Assembly: GCF_003672135.1 (NCBI RefSeq)
Contig: NC_039510.1
Location: forward strand, 3,224,001-3,288,000
DNA from: Ooceraea biroi
Taxonomy: Eukaryota; Arthropoda; Insecta; Hymenoptera; Formicidae
Direction: 5' to 3'
Length of the DNA: 64,000 bases
The number at the start of each line of letters is the position of its first letter. The stretch's first letter is position 1. Below the pieces are notes generated by a model. It made no database searches. It worked only from the letters and a program-made list of their open reading frames with translations, and was not told where the DNA came from. Below, in pieces: positions 11,615 to 23,800 of the stretch. The position numbers were made by a program, and so were the translations under genes.

Positions 11615-12030
11615 ATATCTTACAAAGAAAGCTGCTACGTTCTTCCCTCTTCCCTTGTTTTCTCTCTTTTTACTTTTATACAGAGTCACACGTGTGCAAG
11701 TGACGCACTTGCTTTCATTTTTGTTTTATTTGCTGGTTTCTATATATCAAACATCTATGTCAACGAAATATATCATACATTGTACATTAGAAAGCGGTCG
11801 ATAATCGAGAAAAAAGTTATGTATAAAATTTCACGATCTTTACAATAGCGTGACACACACGTCTGCCGCGCGAATTCAACGCGTGCACGCGCGTGCGATC
11901 CTATTGAAAATTGTTGAGGGTGTGCGCTCTCTTTTTCTATGTTTCCAACCGTCTCTGCGCGGTCTACATATAATACAATTGAAATACTCGTATGTGAGAC
12001 GCGTGTGGATCGAATACGTGTTTTGTATAT

Positions 12031-12052
12031 ATGTGTGTGTGTGTGTGTGTGT
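12031..12052. repeat. (TG)n microsatellite
   Basis: About ten TG units. Confidence 0.9.
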
Positions 12053-12560
12053 ATCCGAGAAGATGATGAGAGTGGGGCGAAGGAAGCGGATAGAGAATGG
12101 CGCAAACGGATTATAGATACACATGCATCGTGCACGATCTCCTGATGCTTTTGTTTCTCGTGAACGCGTTATATCATTTATACAATGTACAATGGTCTTC
12201 GGTATTTACGTTCCACGAACAGTAGCTGCAAATCATTTCAGGGAAACGGGGGAAATCGACATCTCTCTCCTATATATATATATATTTATATATGTATATG
12301 TATATATATGTATATATATGTATGTATAAATGAATTTTTTGTCCTAGGACGAATCCATGAAAAACGTTAATATCTTACAATCGGATACTCGGAAAGATGT
12401 AAATGAGCTCGATAAAGGAGGATGGGGAAAACCGGGGAGAGAGAAGCGTAATCTTAGCGGTTAAGATAGCAGCGTTAGAACGTAAATCATAGTTAAATTT
12501 AATATAATTAGTAATTATTATAATACATAATATTCACAGACTCCGTCGAAAAATAGAATA

Positions 12561-12602
12561 GGAGGGAGGGAGGGAGGGAGGGAGGGAGGGGGAGGGGGAG
12601 AG
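12561..12602. repeat. (GGGA)n microsatellite
   Basis: Seven or more GGGA units grading into GGGGGA. G-quadruplex-capable on the plus strand; C-rich in the presumed pumilio transcript. Confidence 0.85.
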
Positions 12603-13138
12603 GATACGAGGGAGAAAAGTTCCCGTGAGAAATAAAATATTCATTGAATTTATCGTCGGTCCTCGCATATTTTTTTCGGATATTCGTACCTATACACATT
12701 CGTTATTTACTTATATCACAATTTACAAAATTTGAGATGATCTCAAGAGAATTCGAAGGATGGGAGATGCGGGGCAGCGGGAAACGAGAAAGAGAGGGAG
12801 CGACAAACGTAAAAACCGAACAAAGGAGATCGGCGTGAAACTCTTGTCTCTCACTTTGCTTGCTTTTCCGTTTCCGTCTTCTTTTTCCCTCTGTACGTGT
12901 CACGTAATCATTCTCTGCACAAATATCAAGCGAAAACAAGAAAAAAAAAGTAAGATGAAACGAGGAATAGTTTTTTCCTTTTGGAACCTTCGAAGGTTGT
13001 CTCGACGTAAAAAAAAGAAAAGAAAAGAGAAAACCAAAAAAGAAAAACACAAAAGAATGAAAAATAAAATGAACGAAATAATCGATCTCTGTGTAAACGT
13101 TCCAAGCAGTCTCAAGGGGACACAGATCGGTTAGTCGG

Positions 13139-13162
13139 GTCAGGTCCAGGTCAGGTCCAGGG
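13139..13162. repeat. Short tandem repeat of CAGGTCCAGGT
   Basis: Two near-identical 11-bp units. Confidence 0.7.
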
Positions 13163-14117
13163 GTCGGTGCCCGATTCTCATTCCCATGTCAAACGCTATT
13201 CTACATTTAAACAACATATCTATAACTCCTAAGCTCCTACTACTTCTCAGTAATTCAGCATGTTCTCTCGCCTGCTCGATCAATCGCATACCGCGCGTTA
13301 AAAAATAATACTAAGCAGCGCGACTGTGTGTAAAAGAGGAAGCGGCGCGGTATACGCAGGATCGGGAACGTCACACGTACGCGTGGTTCGTACGGTGTAT
13401 ACCTCTCGGTTACAACCATCGCACAAGTCGATATAAATGCATGCAGCACTAAGAGCTAACTGTCTAAAAACTCGGTCCGATTTTCGTCGCTCTCGCGGAT
13501 GGTCGCGGTGTGTTCGGGTCCATCATGCGTGGTTGTCGTGTTCATTCAGCGCGTCGTTCGTTCGCTCCGATTCGTCATCTTTACCGGACTTGCCAATGCA
13601 GCTCTACATTTTCTACGACAGAGCTCTCTACTTCTCCGCCGAATGCTCCGAGGACTACGTAACGCGTGTGACAGACCAGTGTTGTTACTCTACTACGCAC
13701 GACTCTGCCAGTGAAATCTCTTAATACATAACACGACGTATCGCAACGAACGCAATGACACAGGACAGCCGATAGCTCGGCGTGTCGTTCGTCGAGCGCA
13801 AACTCGACGAACCGATCATCCTGTGGGAAACGCGCTAATCGTTCGCTAATCGGAAATTATAGCGCAACTTCCATTTGGTAGTGCGAATATCTTTTTTTAC
13901 GTAGATGATACTGCCCGCCTCGCGCGCACGCATGCGGGAAAGATACGTTTCGCGAAACGATAGAAAAATGCGTCATGACGTATCTATTCTTTGTTTCCAT
14001 CACGAAGATCAGTCTTTCGTGGAACTCGCGTCGAGGTAAACTAGTCGTGATGTTGTTGATCTCGCGTTGCCCAGTCCCGAGGAAAATTGTCATCGTGCAA
14101 GAGCGCTTCTTTCCTTC

Positions 14118-14146
14118 TTTCTTTTTACACGCAATAAACGCATTTT
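14118..14146. repeat. 29-bp duplicated block, copy B
   Basis: Perfect match to 10096-10124, located about 400 bp past the pumilio stop codon in transcript order. Confidence 0.85.
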
Positions 14147-14539
14147 TATTCGTGTATGTGTGTAGGTAGGTACGTGTGGGTAGGTGGGTGTATCAATTTT
14201 TTACGATTGAAAAAATAAGAAAGGTCGTTCACTATATAAAAATGATTAGCAAGTTTCTCACGAGAAACGCGATGTTCAAACATCCTCTCGACTTTTCGAA
14301 TGGGACGCAGGGCAAAACGAGAAAATCGAGGGACCGTCAAAATTGATCATTCTCGTCGATAAATAGAAGAACAGATCTCGCCAAAGTAAAACGAGGGATA
14401 GCGGTTAACGCGAGTGTCTACGGAGGTTGTAGTTTCGCTTTCCTCTTTCCTATTTTCTTCTTGCGCGTAAAATTTCCATGTCCTTTCTTTTTTTCCGCGA
14501 CGGAGGTAAGACCGCGCATGCACGCGCGCGCGCGCGTAT

Positions 14540-14867
14540 TTATAAAACCTGTGTCTGTGGTTGACTCGACGTTGACACCGGGCCGGACGCCGCGGATGCG
14601 GGTGGTCCGATCGGGCCGAGGTCGCCGCCACTGCCGCTCGTCGACGCGCTGGCCGACGTCGCTCCGACTCCCATCGCCGAGGCGGTCTTCATGAAGAATT
14701 TCTCCAGCTTCACGATGATGTGCTTGCCATAGGTGTACTTGCGCAAACTTCCCAGATGTGGGCGAATCTTGTGCATCAATACCTTACGCTGCGCTGGTTC
14801 CGCGACGTCGATCATTTTCTGCACGACGTAATTAGCGTACTGATCCTTCATCATTACGTTCAGAGCG
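14540..14867 (-). CDS. pum: pumilio exon 15: PUF repeat 8 and C-terminal tail
   Basis: Encodes ALNVMMKDQYANYVVQKMID, then the conserved HKIRPHLGSLRKYTYGKHI helix that caps the PUF arc. A Gly/Ser/Ala-rich tail follows, ending TQVL and TAA at 14540-14542. The GAGCAG acceptor ends at 14868. The tail is longer than the usual short Pumilio C-terminus. Confidence 0.93.
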
Positions 14868-17800
14868 CTGCTCGAAAGAAAAAGGCAGAGTTATGCGACG
14901 CTTGAACCTGGAGTAACGTAGCCGGACGAGCTCGTTGAACGAACGCGATAACAACTATACTTACTTGTCATTGAAGCCGCAAACTTCCTCGATTAACACA
15001 GCGCGTTCCTGTCTCGTGGCATGAGTCACGCACTTCTCGACGACGTTACTTGCGAATTTGTGTTGGGACAAAGCGAGCACCTTGCCTCTGACACTGCTGA
15101 TCAATTGTGCCTTATCTTCCGGTTTTCCGTGCTCTACGAGAGAACAGATTTAAGTTTCGTTATTAGATATTTGTCAATTGTCAATACATGTTAAACGTAA
15201 TATCAAAACCGAGCTTTACCGAGGACATGTTGTATGACGTAATTGCCGTATTGATCCTGAATGAGTTGATCAGTAGCAGCGTGTAGCTCCTGTAAAATTC
15301 CCTGCGTCTGCTCCGGCGTGCAATGTTCAAGGATACGTTGAATTACTCGGCAACCATATGGATGTGTACTAAGGGAATAGACCTGTCCGGCGAATGCTCC
15401 TATCACGAACTGTAGCGCTCTTGGTTCGACGCATTCGATACACTTCTGTACAACGTGGTTCCCGTTCTGATCCTTCACGCACTTCAACACGTGCCCGTCC
15501 AATTCCCTGACGATTTCCTGCTGTTGTTCCGGCCCGATTGATTCGAGGGCTTTCTGTATCACTCTACAACCGTACATCTGTAACGCGAGTGGCAGGACGT
15601 GTCCTCGAACCTGAAGAGAAGAAAATGAGAGGGATTAATCTAGAAAATAAAACGTAGAAAATCGCTCAAAGAGACACTCTTTTACTTGTAAATTTTGAAC
15701 ATGTCAGATCATTCTGTGCGTAATCACGTCACTAATCAGATGACACGCAAAGTGTTTCGTCATGTACGCGATGATAAAATCACCGCTAATCGACTAAAAC
15801 AATTTTTACAGCGTAACTAAAAAAGAACTCACCTTCTGAGCAAGTGTTGACTTCTGTTCCGGTGTACCGTACTCGAAGAACTTTTGAATGACATAATTTC
15901 CAAAGACGTCTGTCATGAGCGAATACGCGGACGAGAGGATCTCCTGGAACACGAGCTGTTTCTCGCTGGCCGAGGCACGTTCCAACTTCTGTTGGATGAA
16001 TCGCGAACCATGCTGATCTTGACTGAATTCTACTATGTGATTAGCCAAATCGCGCAGCTGAAGACTCGGGTATCTGTAGAGAGAAAGGGACACACGTGTA
16101 ATTGATAGTAATTGATAGTGCGCTGCATTACCACTAATTGTGATTCTTCGGTTGTTTCGAAACCGACCTGTTGTTTCGAAAATCTTCTAATAGACGAGAT
16201 CGCCCGCCGGCGTTCTTATCGCTGATATTAGCGGCGCCTCCACGTCCGGGCTTACCCACGAGGTTGGGAAACAGAGAGCTACTTGAGCCAAACACTCCAT
16301 TGGCTGTCAAAGCAGGAACTGTGCTCGCACGAAACTTGGCTTCGGCACCGGGAGCCGCTGACACTCTACTAGCTCCTCCAACAAGCCCACCCAGGGATCC
16401 CCCTATGGTCGGTGGCGGTGTCAGTGACAATCCAAGTGGACTCGGTGACGCGGTAACTGTACCTGAATGGACAAATTGAGTTTATGCTGAAATTCATGTT
16501 TTAATCACAGTCTCACCTCGATTATAATTCTCGGAATATAATTATGCACTATACATTATTAATGAGAGGCAATGTACAATGTACAGGTTTTGATTCTGGG
16601 TAACGTGTTGTGTTAAAAATCACTACGTACTACAATGATACTACTACACTGATCGCACCAAGATTCATATATAGCGGGCGTTTACTCGCTTTCAATTCAG
16701 ACATCGGGAAGCAACATAGTTTTGTACATACATGTTGGGATGACTTTAGAGAGTGGAATGGTGCATTGTAACCATGTATATGCCGAGTTTATGTATATCA
16801 AAGCATGTGTACAAATGAATCACGACATATTGTATTATAGACAATAATGTACAGCATAATCGAGCGCCTATGATGTTTCCAAGATGCCAACGCAGCCAGG
16901 TTTAACATCCTATACATTGAATCAAGTTTCACACGCGACCAAACGGTCGATCCTTACCGAGGGCGCCGTAACTCTGAGGCCACTTCGCCCGGCTATATTC
17001 CAAGCTTGGACTGAAGGCTGAAGTATTTCTATCAAAGGAGTCTCGTCTGCCGGTCGAGGACGCACCGAGGCCTAAACCTGCACACAAGACGCACACTGTC
17101 ATCTTAACACACGAGCTGCTCGAGAGGAGACAATCATCATGTATCGAACGTACTAAGAAACGTAACAGTGAATAATTAACACCTCGACACAAACGCTCTA
17201 TTGGAGAAAAGCACGTCACTGATGAGAAGGACTGACTACGTTCAACACGAAGATACAAATCGATTATAATATTGTGAAGCATGCAAATATCTCACGTTGT
17301 TTTTCTTTTTACATAAAAATCTACACACACCACCAACGCAGAAAGTCCGAGCGAGTTCTCCGACCCGGGGGAAAAAAGCGCTCGAGCCGGATACCTCCGC
17401 GAACGATCTGCGATCCACATTCTTGTGCGAACTGGAGACTACGTACGATACTACGAGGCTTACATAGATCTATGGAAGGATCTTTGTGCAATCTCTGTTC
17501 GCCAAAAATGTGGATTCGGAACTTTACTTGAAAAAGCAGAAAGAGCAAGTGGACGGTTAGAGACAATTCTCGTCGAGGGAGACGCGACGAGAGTATACCT
17601 GTGTTCTGTAGTTGGGCGGGTGAGCCTAATGCTCCAAGGGGGGAGCCGCCGTATCCTAGAGCCGCTAAACCTGCGGCGAGTCCCGAGCCCTGCTGCTGCG
17701 CCTGTTGCACCGCAACTGCCTGGGCTTGCGCGACCACTGCTGCGCTGCACGCTGCCAGACCTGCACCAAAAGCCCGCGAACCCATACGCGATCTCTTAGT

Positions 17801-20800
17801 CGTCGTAAGTGTGATTAGCGCATGTTACCGAGCCTTACACCGTCTACAGAAAAGCCTAGCGCGGCACTATGGCATCACGTACACGCGATCATGGGATAGT
17901 GCAGATAGAGGAGACTTTCGACCACCCATATAACAGGTGTCGCCTCTCTTTTTTATCCTCCATCACTACAGCCCAAATCTGCAAGACGCGGATCGTCCTA
18001 TCAATGGTTCCTTTCTCTTCCTTTTAGTCACAATGTTACAGTGCCGGTGTGGCGCGTGTTTTACAACGTATTTACAAGAGGAGTATAGACAAGTTAACGA
18101 TGGCACGCCTACTATTATAATCGTACGTTCGTGGCACATAGTCATGCATTACACACGTATTACACGGCGAGGAAGGGACAGAGAAGGGAGAACGATCTTT
18201 ACAAGATGTTACATGACTTTACAAGATCTTTCTTACAAATGTTTACAGAGAAGACGATACGAGCGTCTGGATCCTCGATGGACTCACCTAAGCATTCCCC
18301 GGGCGTAGCGTTGCTGTGCGACGTCGGGGTCGGTTGAGAATATAGATTTGGTGGTGGCGGAGCAGGCGGACCTGGTGGAGGCTGAGAGGGAGCCCTGTTT
18401 ACCAAAACTGGCGCAGGACTGACCAATCTCATGGGGGTCGCCGTCGAACTTAGACCGCGCACGCCTCCCATTACGATGGAACCGTTTTGATCGTAGTAGG
18501 CTGGTATCACCTGATATTGACCCTGAACCTGCAAAAGCAATTATTTTCTTATTTTCTAATTCAATCGTACTTGCGCGGCACTTTTCTCTGTGTCAAAGTT
18601 AAACGTCTCATTTTGTAGGTCGAGAGGCCTGCGAGTATTCTGCGACAATTCACCTTTTTCTCTGCTCGTTCCGGCAAAATATTCAACCGGATTTGAGAAG
18701 GAGGACGTGGCACCCACTAATTGGCACAATAAGCGCGCCTCGTCGTATACGTCAAGTACAGAAACAAGTATCATCGGTTAGCCGCGACACGAGCAAAGCG
18801 AGAAAATAGCTCTCACAAAATTAGAAACACGTCTAATTCGCAGTACGCGCTAATTCGTGAGCTCTCTACCTACCCCGCGCCTCGTCGAGTCTAAATTTAG
18901 CATCTTTATTTAATGACCATGGTTCACGCATCATAGCGATTTATTTCTAAACACGTGCAAGCGCGCTGTCTGCTCCCGGGTTTTGTCTCCGTGCTTTCGC
19001 GTTTAACTTTAACTGGACTTTAAATCTTAATCGAATAAAAAGGAAAAAAAAGGAAAATTTTTAAATGTTCCATTTCCGCACATGTCGCAAAATATGATTT
19101 AAAAGATACAATTCCTCAGAGAATAACTTTGAGAGAATATTTACTTTTGTCAAAATCTTAATTGTCTTTGGAGTAATTTCAAAATAAAAGATTATAGAAA
19201 TTATACATTATAAGAAAGATTATAGAAAATTAAGGAAAGATTAGAAAAAAAAAAGAAATAAGTCTTATATTCGTTATATTTCTATCATTATATTCTAAAC
19301 TATTTTTATAGCCATGTAAAAGACTGGCTGACTACTAACCGTCTGTGCCAGGTTGTTCGCGGTGTCCTGCGCGGCAGCGGCTGCGGCTGCCGCCGATGAG
19401 GGTGTAAGTGGTCGTCGAGGTGGCGGTGGCGCGGCTGCCTGAGGTGGTGCCTGTGGCAGCAACCCGGCAGGGTATACCCAGGGCCCAACTCCATAGTACT
19501 GCGGTACCACTGGTGGCGGTGCACCGGCTATCAATGCTCCTACGTAAGGCTCTTGACCGCTGATAACGGTATACGGGGCTGTGGGGAAGTTTTGCTGCTG
19601 TTGCTGTTGTTGTTGCTGTTGCACCTGTGACGCGGCCAGGTACTGTTGTTGCTGCTGTTGTTGCTGCTGCTGTAGCAATTGCAACTGTTGCGGTGTGGCA
19701 CCCTGCGGCTGGCTACGGAACAATTGCTACGGAAGAAAAAGAGAAAAAAATTATATAAAAATATAAGACGTATGAAAAATATATTTATAAAAGTTGACAC
19801 AATTTCTACCTGACTTGTACATGCTACAAGTTATTATTTTATAACACTAAAAAATGTTCATAACTCTCTGATGGAAGTAGGCCTGCGTAGATTTTAGCAT
19901 CTCTAAACTGGCGAATTAATGAATCTCAACAAGCGAATCGTGCCAGCGGGCAAAGCGGCCCTTCGGTTTCAAGGCTCGATGACGACATCGTGTTATCGGC
20001 ATAATCGTGCGGCCCGGGTTTCAGCACGAGGATCAAGGTCGAAGGCGGGCAGTGCCGCCGCTTTCAAGCGGCGTAAAAGACGGCTACAGCCGGCGTTACA
20101 GTCGAGGAAGAGACAGCCGAGGCCTCCTCTGGTTGGTGATCGGGGCCCGGAGTTCGACGACCCCCCGCGGACGTTCACCGACATGCGTTCGCCTCCTCTG
20201 CGTTAGCGGACCGGTGAGATCGCCGTGGACTTTTTAATTGACCGACAAACGTGTCATGCCGTGCGGTTCCGCGATTCGGCGTGACGCGACACGCAAAACA
20301 GAGACGAAAATAACAACCAAAAGTAAGACACTCGAAGAAAACAAGATATTTTATCCTTACGTATATTTGATGAATATACATCAAGCCAAATTAAATAAAC
20401 TTACTGTTTAATAAATAAATTCGGACCACGATTAATTACTGTCTTGAGATGACATTAAACGTGTTACAACTCATAACTGACGTTGCATAACAAATTTCCA
20501 GCTGACTCATCAAAAGTATTAAAAAAGTTCTTGGAGGTTCATTTTCGAATCAAAACGAATAAAAGATGTAAATATGGAATTTCGCGAATTATATTGAGAA
20601 AAATAATTTGCAGATAAGTTTTATTTTTTTTTACTCGATAATAATATATTTATCGCTTGGCACATTACAACACGAGTTTTACGAGTTTAAATACACGTGC
20701 TGGTAACGATCGATAAATTTAATAAGATTATCCGTCCGAGTTTCTCTGGTCTTGAGAGACGCGCGAGCCAGAAAATACGTAGAAATGACGGCAGAAACGA

Positions 20801-23800
20801 CTAATTCCTCGCACGGAGCGTAGAAAACTTAAACCATTCACGACACGCTCCAGCCCTAAGAGGCAGCGATGCGTTTCGGGTATTCACCTCTTCCGGAAAC
20901 GGCTCGAGCTTGAGCCAAGGCCATAGTTACACTTGACCGTTGTTCTGTGCACGAGAATCTAGAGAACTCTGCCATTTTCTCTAATGGACGTTATACATTT
21001 TACCTAATTAGCAGCAAACTCCTCTTCGCTTATTAACATTGCGCTCTTTATTGCTCAACGCGATTAAAGTCTAGCGAAAACTGGGTGATTTAATAATGCT
21101 TTGGCAATTAACGACGATGCATTCAACAGCTTGTATCTTTGATTTAAGAAAATGTGTATTTTGGTTCGTCTAAAGGAAAAAAAAGAAAAAATGGACGAGA
21201 AATGGCGCAGTCATCTATCTTTTGATCTCCACAATGTAACGTTAACGCGTTTTACGTTGCGGTGGCCGCCGGAAAAGAAAAAAATCGTATATCTTGTGGA
21301 AAAATGCAGTTTAATAAGGAACATTACGTTGCAGGAGAAGCGCGTGCGAGATACGAGCGGCTCATTAAGGTCGATATATCGCGCCCAGAGGTTTTTTCCC
21401 TTCCTCGTTGAACCGTTAATCAAAGAAGCCCCGTCATCGATTGAAACCCGAACTGGCGTGGCGCCGACCGATCATTAAGATACTAATAGTGTATCCTACG
21501 CGCGATAGAGTCCGTGTTTATCCTAGCTCGATTTGTTTAATAAAATCATAATCTTATCGTGCTGATTGTGGACGACCCAGCTCATAACGCTAGCCGCATC
21601 GCTAAATTATTTCTTTGCAGCTCGATACGGCATCACCGCCGTGAATTTAATTAAAATCAAAGACTTCTGTTCGATGCGGAAGTGGTGCGCGCAAGTCGCC
21701 AAGAGATTCCAAATCCTCCGATATTTTACTCGTAATTCAACTCTTTTTTTACCGCATACCGTTTCATTACTTTTTTTTAAGCTTGTAAGGTATTGCGAGT
21801 CCGTCGAGGTGTCGACAGGTCAAAAAAAGAAGAAAAGAGAGAGAAACTGGGTGAAGCACATCATGTCGATTTTGGACGGGGAGGCAAACAATGGAGTCGT
21901 GTGCATTGTCGTGAGTGAGAAAGGGGATGAGTTATATACGCCCCTGTGAAATGTGAGTCATTGTTGAATACGTAAGGCTTCCATCGGACGGCGGCTTACA
22001 AATCCGCCCGACAATATGGAGCCTGATTTCCTCTCCGTTCGAGATATCCGTCGCGATTATCGCCGCATTCTTCGCCAACTCTTGTACAAGTACAAACGGA
22101 TCAGCGCGAACCCAATTACTAAATTCCCGTTGATATTTCGGAAAAATTTACGTCAAAGAGATTCTTTAAAATATCATCCCATAGCGTCAAAGTTGTTTTT
22201 TCTGCTGAAAATGAAAAACAATAACCGATGCTCGCGTATAAATTAATAGGAGGCAACCGCGACAATAAAATGTCAAGTTGTCGATAAATGCTATTGCTTT
22301 TGCACAACAGTTATAAACAATTTCAATCAGGGTTGACGACATTCCGCGCGTGAAATACGAACAGCGCATCGAATGGTATTCGACGTGGGGAACTCCCCCT
22401 CATCAACACATCGAAAGTGTACATCATTAATTTTAATGGACGAGATGCTACCGTACGGAGAACTCCCTGGGCGAGAGAATCGCAGCTCATTACAAAATCG
22501 GAACGGAATCAATTAAAACATATAAATTCCCTCGTTACCGTATCAACGTATCATTGTCCTGCGATAATGAATAGATCGTCGGGCTCTTTTTTCTTTTCTC
22601 TTTTTCCCTACACTCTCATCAGTCCGGATAGACTTTCACTGATCTACGATACCCTACTTGTCGCCCTGGAGAGTCGCTTATATTCGCACTCTCTTTCGGT
22701 GAGTGCGAGGAATCTCTCATTACATTCTCGCCATTTTTATTGCATTTTTACTGCACACTCTCTCGTTGTGTAGCTATTCGCGCGAGCAGGCACGAAGAGA
22801 AGCGAATCTCTTGCCCACGAAACCGAATCGAGGGATCGGCGAGCGAAAATACATAGGATCACGTAGGATAATCAATGATATAAGAACGATTAGGATTAGG
22901 TAAGAGGTACGCGCGGTTGCTAAATTCCTCGCAAGTCACCCGCAGGAAACGGGTTTGAGAGCGACGTAAGTTCGACGACCTTCCACCGTGCGCGCGACTT
23001 CGTTTGCCTTTCATAATCGCGTGCTTTAATATTTATCGCAGCTTCGTCCATCTCGTCGCTCCGCGTGTATCTCGGGGACGCCAAACGGTTCGACTCTGTC
23101 GGCTATCGATTCGGTCGCTTCTCGCCCGACGACGATCTCTTCCTGTTAACGGCTCGCGTTCATTTCTCAGGCGGAAATTTTATTACGAGTAAAATGATTT
23201 CAGTGACAAGCGCGACTTCGACTCCTTCGAGTAAAGAGACATCAGCATCTCGCAATTTTGCGAGGCAGCTTTATTTCCGACTTTTTTCGGAATACAAGTG
23301 GTGTCACACGAGGACTCGGGAATAATGAACGAGCTCTCCGTATAAAATGAATGAGCGTTTACCGGTTGTCAGCTGACTGGTAACCGACGCCAGCGAGAAA
23401 AAAATACGCTTTACGCGGAAGAGATCAGTTTGTCGACGCTCCACATCACGAAACGCGACAGAGATCGAATCATCAACATTGCGCGCATAATGCAGGTATC
23501 TCGGTGATCTCGCATCCCAGCACACGGCTGTTTTATCGCGTCACATTGTCGCAATCGCGAAAATTAGCGGTAGTAACGCGGATGTCCCGCATCCAACATA
23601 GATCGCGATAACATTCCTACAACCTAGCATACACACATTTCCGTGTAAAAAATAATTTTTCCATTTAAAATCATAAGCGTTTTACCGTCATTCATTCTGA
23701 AAATTCCAGTCTGACGGATGCACGTATACGAGCGAGAGAGCGTGTTCGCGGAAGAGTAGTTTAACATCCGTGACAGCACCGATGAGCGTTGTCTCTCCTG

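Larger units (their letters stand above)
5680..14539 (-). other. pum: Presumed long 3' UTR of pumilio
   Basis: About 8.9 kb directly downstream of the pumilio stop with no convincing coding exon on either strand; open frames here are microsatellite translations such as YIYIYI or RERE runs. The tract is dense in TA, TG, GC, GGGA and GAGA repeats. It holds three UGUANAUA motifs in transcript sense and a 29-bp duplicated block. Long 3' UTRs are common for pumilio genes, but the true 3' end cannot be fixed from sequence alone. Confidence 0.5.

Noticed and set aside
17460..17785. Long frames across pumilio exon 9 and its flanking intron, including an upstream ATG
   Set aside because: Only the part from 17760 to 17599 has splice sites of the right phase; the other frame lacks Pumilio similarity.
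19581..19766. Cysteine-run open frame on the plus strand
   Set aside because: It is the antisense reading of the poly-Q tracts of pumilio exon 7.
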